Positions 1 to 9,033 of a stretch of 55,424 nucleotides of DNA are shown here, one piece after another. Each line of letters starts with the position of its first letter. Within the stretch, counting starts at the first letter, position 1. Source of the stretch: an uncultured Mucilaginibacter sp. (GTDB taxonomy: Bacteria > Bacteroidota > Bacteroidia > Sphingobacteriales > Sphingobacteriaceae). Where the stretch lies: positions 1-55,424 of the forward strand of contig NZ_CAMLOV010000014.1 of NCBI RefSeq assembly GCF_946481715.1, in the 5' to 3' direction. A model generated the notes under the pieces. It did no database searches. It worked only from the letters and a program-made list of their open reading frames with translations, and was not told the DNA's origin. A program made the position numbers and the translations under genes.

Positions 1-21
1 GCAGTACACTTAACTTGTTAC

Positions 22-236
22 CTCTCCCTACGCCGGCATTACCCGGATCAGGTGCATGGGGTTGAATTGTAGAGACACAATATCTTGTGTCTCCGGCTGC
101 GATTTATCAAGACACAAAATATTGTGTCTCTACGCGGGAAAATTCAACTCCAATGGGTTTGATCTCAGCCTGTCTTTCAGTTTGGTAAAATAACCTGCAG
201 ATTATTTTTAGTACACCAAAGCAAGGCACCCCTTGA
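22..236 (-). promoter_or_regulatory. TPP riboswitch with an inserted palindrome
   Basis: Read on the minus strand, the sequence has the conserved parts of a thiamine pyrophosphate aptamer in order: GGGGTGCC (232-225), an extended P3 arm with a hairpin of paired TTTGGT/ACCAAA and AAAATAA/TTATTTT (about 221-180), GGCTGAGAT (170-162), ACCC (158-155), then CACCTGATCCGGGTAATGCC and GCGTAGGGAG (54-23). The aptamer binds TPP and normally represses thiamine synthesis or uptake genes. The regulated gene must lie left of base 1 on the minus strand. What is odd is the P2-P4 linker, which is normally a few bases but here is about 100 bases and contains a separate palindromic repeat (58-151). Identity of the riboswitch is confident; whether it still works is not known. 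Confidence 0.9.
58..151. repeat. REP-like palindrome inside the TPP aptamer
   Basis: An 11-base outer stem (58-68 with 141-151, one mismatch) encloses a 14-base perfect inverted pair beginning GTAGAGACACAATA (69-82 with 120-133). Each half also contains its own small hairpin (AGACACA/TGTGTCT), so the element resembles a REP doublet (REPIN). It sits exactly between the P2 3' strand and P4 of the riboswitch. Repeats of the GTAGAGAC...GTCTCTAC type are common in Bacteroidota genomes, from memory of the group; genome copy number cannot be judged here. Confidence 0.75.
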
Positions 237-350
237 GAATTATAGGGCAAATATAGGAATGATTTCGGATTTCGGAGGCGGGATTTCGGATTTGCTGATT
301 TCCTCTGCCTAAACCCGCGTTTTTCACGCCCTCGCTTTTAAACTAATTTA

Positions 351-358
351 TAGTTTTG
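351..358 (+). promoter_or_regulatory. -7 promoter box TAGTTTTG
   Basis: Matches the Bacteroidota housekeeping -7 consensus TAnnTTTG. Only six bases separate it from the ATG at 365, so the predicted transcript would have almost no 5' leader. Confidence 0.5.
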
Positions 359-364
359 TAAGGC

Positions 365-1423
365 ATGGCAACCATTAAACAGCTCGACCAGGGGCGCAAG
401 AATAATTTCGACCTGCTTCGGTTTTTGGCCGCTGTAATGGTCATCTTTTCGCACAGTTACCTCATTGTCGGCAAATTTGAACAAGAGCCACTTGCCAAAA
501 CCATAGGCTTTATGGATTTCGGCGCACTGGGGGTAAGGATATTTTTTGTTATCAGCGGCTACCTCATTACCAAAAGTATGCTCAGGCAGCCAACATTGGG
601 TAGCTTTGTGTGGGCAAGGGCGCTGCGTATTTTTCCCGGACTACTGGTGGCAGCTGTATTTTGCGCCTTCATTATCGGGCCGATTAGCACGACGCTTAGT
701 TTAAGCGATTATTTTGCCAACAGCCGTGTGTACGACTTTGCGTGGCGGCTGCTCACCGTACACAACCTCAACAACACCTTGCCCGGCGTTTTCGAAACGT
801 TGCCCTACGCGGCACAAATAAACGGCTCATTGTGGACGCTCGCCGGCGAGCTTTTGCTGTATGCCGCTGTTTTACTATTGGGCGTTATTATCCTGTTGTG
901 GCGCCGGCAGTTACGTGCATTAGCCGATGCTATCCCTGCTATACTTTTGGTTGTGGCATTCTTTTGGGGAATTGTGTACGCCCCCTGGTATATGGATTTT
1001 GTTTGGGCATGGGCGGCTCTGTTTTTACTCGGCGGGCTTGCTTATCTTTTTTCCGGCAAAATCATCGTCAACATTCCCGTGGCAATCGGGTGGCTGGTTA
1101 TCACTGCCTTGCTATTTCATTACCGGTCGCCGCTGCTTATCAGCTCTTTTAATATTACCCTTGCGTATGGCATTTTTGTATTTGCCTATCACCCCAAATT
1201 ACAGGTAAACTGGTTCCATAAGCTGGGCGACTACTCTTACGGGCTCTATATTTATGCCTTTCCCATTCAGCAATTCCTTAAACTAAAATTCCCTTTGTGG
1301 GGCGTTGCGGTTAATTTTGGCGCTTCGTTTTTACTCACGCTTATATTGGCTGCTTTATCGTGGTATTTTGTTGAGAAACCCATGCTCAAATTAAAGATGA
1401 AACCACTGCCCAAAGCGGCTTAG
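365..1423 (+). CDS. Acyltransferase 3 family membrane protein (OafA/YrhL-like)
   Basis: A 352-residue integral membrane protein of the acyltransferase-3 family, whose members move acetyl or other acyl groups onto cell-surface sugars such as O-antigen or exopolysaccharide. The N-terminal signature is present: FDLLRFLAA followed by a helix ending in the FSHS motif (residues 17-32) with the family's conserved histidine, then FGALGVRIFFVISGYLI (about 52-68). About ten hydrophobic segments follow, and the end FVEKP is typical. Length is usual for the acyltransferase domain alone, with no SGNH domain. It stands alone between the riboswitch region and aspS, so its sugar substrate cannot be inferred. 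The ATG lies directly behind a TAnnTTTG box, which supports this start. Confidence 0.9.
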   Translation: MATIKQLDQGRKNNFDLLRFLAAVMVIFSHSYLIVGKFEQEPLAKTIGFMDFGALGVRIFFVISGYLITKSMLRQPTLGSFVWARALRIFPGLLVAAVFCAFIIGPISTTLSLSDYFANSRVYDFAWRLLTVHNLNNTLPGVFETLPYAAQINGSLWTLAGELLLYAAVLLLGVIILLWRRQLRALADAIPAILLVVAFFWGIVYAPWYMDFVWAWAALFLLGGLAYLFSGKIIVNIPVAIGWLVITALLFHYRSPLLISSFNITLAYGIFVFAYHPKLQVNWFHKLGDYSYGLYIYAFPIQQFLKLKFPLWGVAVNFGASFLLTLILAALSWYFVEKPMLKLKMKPLPKAA

Positions 1424-1558
1424 TTGTTAATAACTTTTATGGCATCATCTCTCAAATATTACAGCGTGCAGCGCCGCGTTCAGGTACATAATCGGCCGTT
1501 TATGTAAACTTCTTTACACTCAATTGCCATATCGGGTAGCTGATATGTCAAAAAAATG

Positions 1559-1566
1559 TACTTTTG
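1559..1566 (+). promoter_or_regulatory. -7 promoter box TACTTTTG (aspS)
   Basis: TAnnTTTG match 21 bases before the aspS ATG, leaving a short leader that contains AAAAAGGAA as a weak ribosome-binding site. Confidence 0.65.
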
Positions 1567-1587
1567 CAGACTTTTTAAAAAGGAATT

Positions 1588-3336
1588 ATGCTTAGAACAC
1601 ACACCTGCGGGCAATTAAATATCAGCAATTTAGGGGAAACTGTTACCCTTTGCGGATGGGTGCAAAAATCGCGCGATTTGGGCGGCACCACTTTTATTGA
1701 CGTACGCGACCGCTACGGACTAACACAATTGGTTTTAAATACCGATACTGATGCCGACTTACGCGAAGTCGGCCGCCAACTGGGCCGCGAGTTTGTAATT
1801 AAGGTTACGGGCAAGGTGGTAGAGCGTTCTAACAAAAACAAAAAAATGCCTACCGGCGAAATTGAAATTACCGTTACCGAACTGGAAATTTTAAACGCCG
1901 CTAAAATACCTCCGTTTTTAATTGAGGACGAAACCGACGGCGGCGAAGAGCTGCGTGCCAAATACCGCTACCTCGACCTGCGCCGCAACCCTATCCGCAA
2001 CAACCTCGTGCTTCGCCATAAAATGGCGCAGGAGATACGCAAATATTTGGACGGGCTGGACTTTATAGAGGTGGAAACCCCTGTGCTGATCAAATCTACC
2101 CCCGAAGGCGCACGCGATTTTGTGGTGCCGAGCCGCATGAACCCGGGCGAATTTTACGCCCTGCCGCAATCGCCGCAAACTTTTAAGCAATTGCTGATGG
2201 TGAGTGGCTTCGACCGTTACTTCCAGATAGTAAAATGCTTTAGGGATGAGGATTTGCGTGCTGACCGCCAACCCGAGTTTACGCAGATAGACTGCGAAAT
2301 GTCGTTCATCACCCAGGAAGATATCCTTAATATTTTTGAAGGCCTAACCCGCCACCTGTTCCGCAATGTGAAAGGGCTTGAGCTTGGCGATTTCCCGCGT
2401 ATGCAGTACGCCGATGCCATGCGCTTATACGGTTCTGATAAACCCGACACCCGCTTTGGGATGGAGTTTGTGGAGCTTAACGATGTAGTAAAAGGCAAAG
2501 GCTTCAGCATTTTTGATAATGCCGAATTGGTTGTTGGTATCAACGCAAAAGGCTGCGCCGGCTACACCCGCAAGCAGATAGATGAGCTAACCGAATGGAT
2601 GAAACGCCCGCAAATTGGCGCAACCGGCTTAATTTATGCCCGCCATAACGAAGACGGCACCATCAAATCATCGGTAGATAAATTTTATAACGAGGAAGAG
2701 CTGGCCAAATGGAGCGCTGCTTTCCAAACAGAAAATGGCGATTTGATATTGATCCTTGCCGGTTCGGTGGATAAAGTACGCAAGCAACTGAACGAATTAC
2801 GCCTGGAAATTGGCGGCCGTTTAGGCTTACGCGATAAAAATAAATTTGCACCGCTTTGGGTGTTAGATTTCCCGCTGCTGGAGTGGGACGAAGAAACCGA
2901 GCGATACCACGCCATGCACCACCCCTTCACTTCGCCAAAGCCTGAAGATATTGCTATGCTGGATACCGACCCTAAAAACGTACGCGCTAACGCCTACGAC
3001 TTAGTAATAAACGGTACCGAAATTGGCGGCGGCAGCATCCGTATCCACGATAGGGCCTTGCAGTCGCTAATGTTTAAGCACCTTGGCTTTTCGCCGGAAG
3101 AGGCACAAAAGCAATTCGGCTTTTTAATGGACGCCTTCGAGTATGGCGCACCTCCGCATGGCGGTATTGCCTTCGGGTTTGATAGGCTTACGTCTATCTT
3201 CGCCGGGCTTGATTCTATCCGCGATGTTATCGCATTCCCTAAGAACAATTCGGGCCGAGACGTAATGATAGATTCGCCGTCGACAATTGCCGAAGCACAG
3301 ATGAACGAACTAAAAATAAAAACAACTGTATCGTAG
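1588..3336 (+). CDS. aspS: Aspartyl-tRNA synthetase
   Basis: A 582-residue class II aminoacyl-tRNA synthetase that charges tRNA-Asp with aspartate using ATP in the cytoplasm. The order is as in bacterial AspRS: an N-terminal OB-fold anticodon-binding domain ([13 protein letters not shown], about 21-33), motif 2 [18 protein letters not shown] (about 217-234), a GAD insertion domain (about 280-410), and motif 3 near the C-terminus ([11 protein letters not shown]). The bacterial length (about 580-590) fits. It has its own promoter and is followed after 26 bases by an FKBP lipoprotein gene. Whether the enzyme is discriminating or also charges tRNA-Asn cannot be decided here. Confidence 0.97.
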   Translation: MLRTHTCGQLNISNLGETVTLCGWVQKSRDLGGTTFIDVRDRYGLTQLVLNTDTDADLREVGRQLGREFVIKVTGKVVERSNKNKKMPTGEIEITVTELEILNAAKIPPFLIEDETDGGEELRAKYRYLDLRRNPIRNNLVLRHKMAQEIRKYLDGLDFIEVETPVLIKSTPEGARDFVVPSRMNPGEFYALPQSPQTFKQLLMVSGFDRYFQIVKCFRDEDLRADRQPEFTQIDCEMSFITQEDILNIFEGLTRHLFRNVKGLELGDFPRMQYADAMRLYGSDKPDTRFGMEFVELNDVVKGKGFSIFDNAELVVGINAKGCAGYTRKQIDELTEWMKRPQIGATGLIYARHNEDGTIKSSVDKFYNEEELAKWSAAFQTENGDLILILAGSVDKVRKQLNELRLEIGGRLGLRDKNKFAPLWVLDFPLLEWDEETERYHAMHHPFTSPKPEDIAMLDTDPKNVRANAYDLVINGTEIGGGSIRIHDRALQSLMFKHLGFSPEEAQKQFGFLMDAFEYGAPPHGGIAFGFDRLTSIFAGLDSIRDVIAFPKNNSGRDVMIDSPSTIAEAQMNELKIKTTVS

Positions 3337-3362
3337 TACAGCAAATCACCGTTATCATTGAT

Positions 3363-3830
3363 ATGAAAAGATATTTATTAGTCCTTAGTTTATTAGTAAT
3401 AGGTTGCTCAGCCTGCAAAAAAGAAGCAAAATTTGACGCCGCAGCCCAGGCAGTGGTAGATGAAGCCAATATACAGGCATTCCTTACCGCAAACCCTTCC
3501 ATTACTGCAACAAAAGACGCATCGGGTATTTATTACCAAATTATCACTCCGGGCGCCGGCGCTAACCCAACACTTTCATCTACCGTTACGGTAAATTATG
3601 TGGGGAAGTTATTAAACGGATCTCAGTTTGATAAAGGAACCGGTACAACCTACCCATTATCAGGGTTTATACAAGGTTGGCAAAAAGGCATCCCGTTTTT
3701 AAAACCGGGCGGCAGGATGTTGTTGATCGTGCCTTCGGCGCTTGCATACGGCAACAGTTCTCCCGGGGCAGGTATTCCAGCCAATTCGGTACTGGTGTTT
3801 ACTATCGATCTGCTAAGTTTTACTAATTAA
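3363..3830 (+). CDS. FKBP-type peptidyl-prolyl isomerase lipoprotein
   Basis: A 155-residue lipoprotein with a single FKBP domain, predicted to speed cis-trans isomerisation of prolyl bonds in envelope proteins. The first 15 residues form a signal peptide ending in a lipobox (VIGC; Cys15). The FKBP core covers about residues 50-153, with VTVNYVGKLLNGSQFDKG, the conserved VIxGW-like segment FIQGWQKGIPFLKPGGR, and LAYG followed by IPANSVLVFTIDLL. The short spacer between lipid anchor and domain is typical of Bacteroidota lipoproteins. It lies 26 bases behind aspS on the same strand, and an intrinsic terminator follows directly, so it may end the aspS transcript. Confidence 0.92.
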   Translation: MKRYLLVLSLLVIGCSACKKEAKFDAAAQAVVDEANIQAFLTANPSITATKDASGIYYQIITPGAGANPTLSSTVTVNYVGKLLNGSQFDKGTGTTYPLSGFIQGWQKGIPFLKPGGRMLLIVPSALAYGNSSPGAGIPANSVLVFTIDLLSFTN

Positions 3831-3850
3831 TTCAACAAAAATACATTCAA

Positions 3851-3885
3851 AAGGCACGCGGTTTAACTACGGCGTGCCTTTTTTG
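3851..3885 (+). terminator. Intrinsic terminator after the FKBP gene
   Basis: A nine-base stem (AAGGCACGC with GCGTGCCTT) around a 12-base loop, followed by a T run, 20 bases after the FKBP stop codon. Confidence 0.85.
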
Positions 3886-4192
3886 TTTGCCACGGCCAGC
3901 AGGTAGAAACCGAGGGCAACGAAAATAGCTATCCCTTGTTATTTATCATCCGGCTGTCAAAATTTTTCCCGCCGGTATGCCCCCTTCATCAATAAATTCC
4001 CGGTGCGTAATATTTGCTACACAAAGACGGCGCGGAGCCATGGAAGCCACAGTGTGAACAAACAACTATAAATCAATTAGTTACACACAAGCAACGTGCC
4101 TAATCACGCTGGCCGGCCCAATCATTTCTTTTTCTTGATCATCTTTAACACAACAAAAACATACCGTTTATAACCACTATTTTATTTATGCG
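3886..4192. other. Intergenic stretch without a recognisable gene
   Basis: About 300 bases between the FKBP terminator and the next promoter. No open frame of note, RNA gene or clear repeat was seen on either strand. The last part is AT-rich and leads into the promoter box at 4193. Confidence 0.5.
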
Positions 4193-4200
4193 TATTTTTG
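4193..4200 (+). promoter_or_regulatory. -7 promoter box TATTTTTG
   Basis: TAnnTTTG match 19 bases before the ATG at 4220; it probably drives the NAD(P)-binding protein, ABC-F and downstream genes. Confidence 0.6.
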
Positions 4201-4219
4201 CGATTTAAACTGGCCATCA

Positions 4220-4873
4220 ATGGGATATAAGGCAATTGTAGTGGGTGCAAGCGGGCTTGTAGGCAGTAAATTGCTTACGGCACTGCTAAACCATGCCGAA
4301 TACGACGAAGTGCTGATTTTAGTGAGAAAAGAATTACCGGTAAAGCATAACAAGCTGATACAGTTAGTAATAAGTTTTGAAGAGTTGAACAAATATGCAA
4401 CATCTATAACAGGGCACGCGGTGTTTAGCTGCCTGGGTACAACCAACGCTAACACACCCGATAAAGCACAATACCGTAAGATTGACCATGATTACCCGGC
4501 AGAAATTGCCCGTTTAGCAAAAGCAAATGGCATTAAGCAATTTCATGTGGTTACAGCCGTTGGCGCGGATGCTAAATCCGCTACCTTTTACTTAAAGTTA
4601 AAGGGCGAACTGGAAGATGATTTGAAAACGATTGGGTTTGAGAGCCTGCATATCTATCAGCCATCTATGCTGTACGGCGGGCGCAAAGAGCAAAGGCCGC
4701 TGGAGAATGCGCTTGTCGCCCTTTTTAAGGTAATTGATTTATTGCTAATTGGCGGCTTGCGCAAATACCACAGCATTACTGCAGATACCGTTGCTACTGC
4801 GATGTTGAAGAATTCGCTTAAAACATCGCCGGGTACACATATATATACATACGATAATATAAAGAACGCTTAG
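4220..4873 (+). CDS. NAD(P)-binding Rossmann-fold protein (atypical SDR, HTATIP2-like)
   Basis: A 217-residue protein with an N-terminal dinucleotide-binding motif GASGLVGS (residues 9-16), followed by the pattern of short atypical SDR proteins related to HTATIP2/CC3 and NmrA-like epimerases: FSCLGTT (about 69-75), VVTAVGAD (about 109-116), a YxxxK-like segment YLKLK and QPSMLYGGR. It probably binds NADP(H); no substrate can be named. Its stop codon overlaps the GTG start of the ABC-F gene by one base (TAGTG), so the two are translationally coupled. Confidence 0.8.
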   Translation: MGYKAIVVGASGLVGSKLLTALLNHAEYDEVLILVRKELPVKHNKLIQLVISFEELNKYATSITGHAVFSCLGTTNANTPDKAQYRKIDHDYPAEIARLAKANGIKQFHVVTAVGADAKSATFYLKLKGELEDDLKTIGFESLHIYQPSMLYGGRKEQRPLENALVALFKVIDLLLIGGLRKYHSITADTVATAMLKNSLKTSPGTHIYTYDNIKNA

Positions 4874-6738
4874 TGAGTACATACATTTCGGCCGAGAATT
4901 TGGGCCATTCCTTTCACGATAACTGGTTGTTTAAAAACCTTACCATTGGCATTAACCGCGGCCGCAGGGTTGCACTGGTGGGTGTTAATGGTGCAGGTAA
5001 AACTACCCTGCTTAAAATTTTATCCGGCTCGCTTAAACCTACCGAGGGTAAGGTGGCGCAAGCCCGCGACCTTAACGTTGGCTACCTGGAACAGGACCCG
5101 CACTTTAAAAACGCGGTTACCATTAGCGATTATATCTTCCATGCCGATAATATCCAACAGCAACTCATCCGCCGTTACGAGGAATTGTTAGAGAACGACC
5201 CGGATAACATGAAGGAGATGGATAAGATTATGGAGGAAATGAGCGACATTGATGCCTGGGATTACGAGTATAAAATAAAAACCATTCTCGGCAGGTTAGA
5301 TATCCACCACCTTAACCAGCATATTAATACACTCTCGGGCGGGCAAAAAAAACGCCTGGCTTTAGCCAAGCTACTGATTGAAGACCCCGAGATCTATATT
5401 TTAGATGAGCCTACCAACCACCTTGATATTGATACGATTGAATGGCTGGAAAAGCTATTGACAGAAGGTAGCCGGACAATCTTGATGGTTACGCACGACA
5501 GGTACTTTTTGGATAACGTTTGTAACGAAATATTAGAGATAGACCGTGGCAAAATCATCCCGTACATAGGCAACTATGGTTATTATTTAGAGAAAAAGGC
5601 CGAGCGTGAAGCATCTGATGAAGCAACTTTTCAAAAGAACTCGAACCTTTTAAGGAAAGAATTGGAATGGATGCGCCGCCAGCCAAAGGCGCGTGGCACC
5701 AAATCCAAATCGCGCATTGACGCTTTTTACGATTTGGAGGACAAAACCAAAAACAACGGGCCAAAGCAAAATGTAGAACTGAGCGTAAAAATTGCGCGCC
5801 AGGGCAACAAAATAATGGAGATGCATAACGTAAGTAAGGGCTTTAATGGCAACACTTACGTAGACAAATTCAGCTATATATTTAAAAAAGGCGACCGTAT
5901 TGGTTTAGCGGGGAAAAACGGTAGCGGTAAATCAACCCTGCTTAATATGATAACCGACGGCTTGCAGCCGGATAGCGGGGAAATTATTAAGGGCGAAACC
6001 ACCGTGATTGGATACTTCAACCAAAAAGGTTTATCTTTTAAGGAAGATGAGCGTGTAATAGATATTGTTAAAAACGTTGCGGAGTTCATCACTATGGCAG
6101 ATGGCAAGCTGATATCGGCTTCGGCATTACTTACGCTATTCCTCTTCCCCCCTGCCAAGCAATACGGCATGGTGGCAAAGTTGAGCGGTGGAGAGAAAAA
6201 ACGCCTGCACCTGATGAGCATCCTGATGAAGAACCCCAACTTCCTGATACTGGATGAGCCAACGAATGATTTAGACATTGATACATTAAATGTATTGGAA
6301 GAGTTCCTGGGTAATTACCCGGGCATCCTGATGATGGTAAGCCACGACAGGTACTTGCTTGATAAGATGACCGACCAACTATTCATTATGGAAGGTGGCG
6401 GACAAGTGAAGATTTATAATGGCAATTACTCATCGTACCGGATTGAACAGGAAGAAGCCAAACAGGCGAATAGAAAACCGACTGTCGCAGCACCCGTACA
6501 GGCCGAAGCGCCAAAAAAGGCTAAGCTAAGTTTTAAAGAAGAAAAGGAATTTGAGGGCTTGGAGAAAGAGATCAGCGATATTGAAAACAAGCTGAAGGAA
6601 ACAACCGAGGAACTAAACACTATTAATATCGATGCTAAAAAGCTACAGCAGCTGACTGATAAAATAGCCTATTTAAACAAACAGCTTGATATAAAAAGTA
6701 TGCGCTGGATTGAGCTTTCGGAGTTAAAAGAGGCATAA
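4873..6738 (+). CDS. uup: ABC-F family ATPase (Uup-like)
   Basis: A 621-residue soluble tandem ABC ATPase with no membrane segments, so not a transporter. Domain 1 has GVNGAGKTT, LSGGQKKR and DEPTNHLD; domain 2 has GKNGSGKST, LSGGEKKR and DEPTNDLD. Between them is the charged linker typical of ABC-F translation factors that act at the ribosomal E site. The last 80 residues are a lysine/glutamate-rich coiled coil, as in Uup, where it binds nucleic acid. Domain order, length and tail favour Uup over EttA. The start is GTG, taken because it overlaps the upstream stop and leads directly into the conserved N-terminus. The small membrane protein gene follows one base after the stop. Confidence 0.9.
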   Translation: MSTYISAENLGHSFHDNWLFKNLTIGINRGRRVALVGVNGAGKTTLLKILSGSLKPTEGKVAQARDLNVGYLEQDPHFKNAVTISDYIFHADNIQQQLIRRYEELLENDPDNMKEMDKIMEEMSDIDAWDYEYKIKTILGRLDIHHLNQHINTLSGGQKKRLALAKLLIEDPEIYILDEPTNHLDIDTIEWLEKLLTEGSRTILMVTHDRYFLDNVCNEILEIDRGKIIPYIGNYGYYLEKKAEREASDEATFQKNSNLLRKELEWMRRQPKARGTKSKSRIDAFYDLEDKTKNNGPKQNVELSVKIARQGNKIMEMHNVSKGFNGNTYVDKFSYIFKKGDRIGLAGKNGSGKSTLLNMITDGLQPDSGEIIKGETTVIGYFNQKGLSFKEDERVIDIVKNVAEFITMADGKLISASALLTLFLFPPAKQYGMVAKLSGGEKKRLHLMSILMKNPNFLILDEPTNDLDIDTLNVLEEFLGNYPGILMMVSHDRYLLDKMTDQLFIMEGGGQVKIYNGNYSSYRIEQEEAKQANRKPTVAAPVQAEAPKKAKLSFKEEKEFEGLEKEISDIENKLKETTEELNTINIDAKKLQQLTDKIAYLNKQLDIKSMRWIELSELKEA

Positions 6739-6739
6739 A

Positions 6740-6994
6740 ATGGTGCTATCGGACATAGTAGCCTCAACAGGTGTTATTATTTTATTGGTGGCATTCTTGC
6801 TTAATTTATACAAGAAATTATCATCACATAGCCGTTGGTATAGTGGAATGAACTTTATAGGAGCCGGATTATGCGGGGTATCCTCGTATATGATCAGCTT
6901 CTACCCTTTTGTGGTTTTAGAAAGCATTTGGGCGCTTTTTGCCCTTTATTCGTTCATTGTTCCACGTGGAACATCTAAAAACGAAGCAAAGTAA
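6740..6994 (+). CDS. Small membrane protein (CBU_0592-like)
   Basis: An 84-residue protein with three likely transmembrane helices (about 6-24, 37-53 and 57-75) and a short charged tail. It resembles the small CBU_0592-type membrane proteins of unknown function. It starts one base after the ABC-F stop, so is co-transcribed. The last residues (IVPRG and beyond) are encoded by the first of three parS-like palindromes (6958-6973), so part of the tail sequence is probably dictated by the DNA site and not by protein function. Confidence 0.75.
   Translation: MVLSDIVASTGVIILLVAFLLNLYKKLSSHSRWYSGMNFIGAGLCGVSSYMISFYPFVVLESIWALFALYSFIVPRGTSKNEAK
6958..6973. promoter_or_regulatory. parS-like site 1 (inside coding sequence)
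   Basis: Perfect 16-base palindrome TGTTCCACGTGGAACA, matching the parS family bound by ParB (core CACGTG). It lies in the 3' end of the small membrane protein gene. Confidence 0.85.
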
Positions 6995-7012
6995 CGTTCC
7001 ACGTGGAACGTT
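6993..7012. promoter_or_regulatory. parS-like site 2
   Basis: Perfect 20-base palindrome: the 14-base core GTTCCACGTGGAAC flanked by AAC/GTT, immediately after the stop codon of the small membrane protein gene. Confidence 0.85.
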
Positions 7013-7029
7013 AAAATAGAGATAAACAT

Positions 7030-7045
7030 TGTTCCACGTGGAACA
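7030..7045. promoter_or_regulatory. parS-like site 3 (mnmG leader)
   Basis: Perfect 16-base palindrome TGTTCCACGTGGAACA ending just before the GGAGG ribosome-binding site of mnmG (7047-7051). ParB bound here could touch mnmG expression. The three sites are spaced about 36 bases centre to centre. Confidence 0.85.
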
Positions 7046-7055
7046 TGGAGGTTAT

Positions 7056-8918
7056 ATGTTTAAGAAATATAATGTAATAGTTGTAGGTGCCGGGCATGCT
7101 GGCTGCGAAGCTGCCGCTGCTGCCGCCAACCTTGGTTCGTCTGTTTTACTGATAACCATGAATATGGGCACCATTGCACAAATGAGTTGCAACCCGGCCA
7201 TGGGTGGTGTTGCGAAGGGGCAAATTGTGCGTGAGATAGATGCTTTGGGTGGTTACTCGGGTATTATAACCGATAAAACTTCCCTTCAATTTAGGATGCT
7301 TAACCTAAGTAAAGGTCCTGCTATGTGGAGCCCACGTGCGCAAAGCGACCGTGCGAGGTTTGCTGAAGAGTGGCGCATTGCTTTGGAAAAAACACCCAAT
7401 GTAGATTTTTGGCAAGATACCGTTACCTCCCTTTTAGTAAAAGGAAACACCATCGCGGGGGTAAAAACATCTATCGGCGTTGAAATTGAAGCCGACTCGG
7501 TAGTGCTTACAAATGGTACTTTCTTAAATGGTGTTATCCATATTGGCGAGAAGAAATTTGGCGGAGGCCGCTCAGGTGAGAAAGCTGCAACTGGTTTAAC
7601 CGAACAATTGGTTACTCTTGGCTTTGATTCGGGCAGGATGAAAACGGGCACTCCTCCTCGGGTAGATGGGCGTAGTTTAAATTACTCGCTAATGGAAGAG
7701 CAATGGGGTGATGAAGAGCGCGGGCGGTTTTCTTATACCGATGTGGAGCTTGTGAAAGACCAACGCTGCTGCTGGATAACTTACACCAATACCAAAGTAC
7801 ACGAAACACTGAAGGAGGGCTTCGAGCGCTCCCCAATGTTTACCGGCAGGATTAAAGGTTTAGGCCCGAGGTATTGCCCATCTATAGAAGATAAAATAAA
7901 CCGGTTTGCCGAACGCGACCGCCACCAAATATTTGTAGAACCCGAAGGATGGAACACTTGCGAGATTTATGTAAATGGTTTCTCCACTTCCCTACCCGAG
8001 GATGTACAATACAAAGCTCTTACCCAAATTCCGGGATTTGAAACGGCTAAGATGTTCCGCCCGGGTTATGCTATCGAGTACGATTACTTCCCGCCTACCC
8101 AATTGGGTTTGACGTTGGAAACAAAACTAATCAGTAACCTATACTTCGCCGGGCAAATAAACGGCACAACGGGTTACGAGGAAGCAGCATCGCAGGGCTT
8201 TATTGCCGGCATAAACGCCCATCAAAAAATAAACGATAAGCACGAACTTATCCTGAAACGGTCCGAATCGTATATAGGGGTATTGATAGATGACTTGGTA
8301 ACCAAAGGCACCGAGGAGCCATACCGTATGTTTACTTCACGAGCCGAACACCGTTTGCTGCTTCGCCAGGACAACGCGGATATCCGCCTCAGCCCATTAG
8401 GGCATGACTTAAGTTTGATCAGTGACGAACGTTTAGATAAGGTAAACCAAAAAATAAAAAACTCTGATGATATTGTTGCCTTTACCCGCAGCAAAAGCGT
8501 TGATCCTGGTACTGTAAATAACCTGCTGGAAGAATTGGGCACCAGCCCGATAAACCAAAGCGCCAAACTGTTTAATTTATTAAGCCGCCCACAAATTGGC
8601 ATTAAAGACTTAAAAGCTATCGACCCTACCCTTCAGGACAAACTTGCGGGCTACGATAAAGAAACTATTGAGCAGGCTGAAATAAAAATTAAATATGAGA
8701 GTTACTTTATAAAAGAAATGGAAATTGTGGAACGCATGAAAAAAATGGAGGACAGAGAGATCAATCCCGAATTTGATTACAGCCAACTGGTTTCACTTTC
8801 TAAAGAAGCACGCGAAAAATTAAAAAAGATAAAACCACGTACTTTAGGCCAGGCATCGCGCATTTCGGGCGTTTCGCCATCGGATGTATCGGTTTTGATG
8901 GTCCATGTGTCGAGATAG
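7056..8918 (+). CDS. mnmG: tRNA uridine-5-carboxymethylaminomethyl modification enzyme MnmG (GidA)
   Basis: A 620-residue FAD protein that, with MnmE, builds the cmnm5 group on the wobble uridine of certain tRNAs. The N-terminal FAD motif [27 protein letters not shown], the [14 protein letters not shown] segment ([17 protein letters not shown]) and the helical C-terminal domain ([16 protein letters not shown] end) are all present, at normal length. An earlier in-frame TTG at 7029 would add nine residues that simply translate the third parS site. ATG 7056, five bases after GGAGG, is therefore preferred. Neighbouring parS sites fit the common placement of gidA near the replication origin, but no parA/parB or dnaA is in the window. 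Confidence 0.97.
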   Translation: MFKKYNVIVVGAGHAGCEAAAAAANLGSSVLLITMNMGTIAQMSCNPAMGGVAKGQIVREIDALGGYSGIITDKTSLQFRMLNLSKGPAMWSPRAQSDRARFAEEWRIALEKTPNVDFWQDTVTSLLVKGNTIAGVKTSIGVEIEADSVVLTNGTFLNGVIHIGEKKFGGGRSGEKAATGLTEQLVTLGFDSGRMKTGTPPRVDGRSLNYSLMEEQWGDEERGRFSYTDVELVKDQRCCWITYTNTKVHETLKEGFERSPMFTGRIKGLGPRYCPSIEDKINRFAERDRHQIFVEPEGWNTCEIYVNGFSTSLPEDVQYKALTQIPGFETAKMFRPGYAIEYDYFPPTQLGLTLETKLISNLYFAGQINGTTGYEEAASQGFIAGINAHQKINDKHELILKRSESYIGVLIDDLVTKGTEEPYRMFTSRAEHRLLLRQDNADIRLSPLGHDLSLISDERLDKVNQKIKNSDDIVAFTRSKSVDPGTVNNLLEELGTSPINQSAKLFNLLSRPQIGIKDLKAIDPTLQDKLAGYDKETIEQAEIKIKYESYFIKEMEIVERMKKMEDREINPEFDYSQLVSLSKEAREKLKKIKPRTLGQASRISGVSPSDVSVLMVHVSR

Positions 8919-9033
8919 GGTATAAATATCTGTAAATCAGTTAATTATAAAATATCATTTATAAAGCATTATTTTAATTTTTTAATACCAGCGTTCGTCA
9001 AAACATAAAAGTTGTTTATAGGGCAAAAAAACT

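Noticed and set aside
7029..7055. Longer N-terminus of MnmG from a TTG start
   Set aside because: The nine extra residues simply translate the third parS palindrome, and a good GGAGG lies before ATG 7056.
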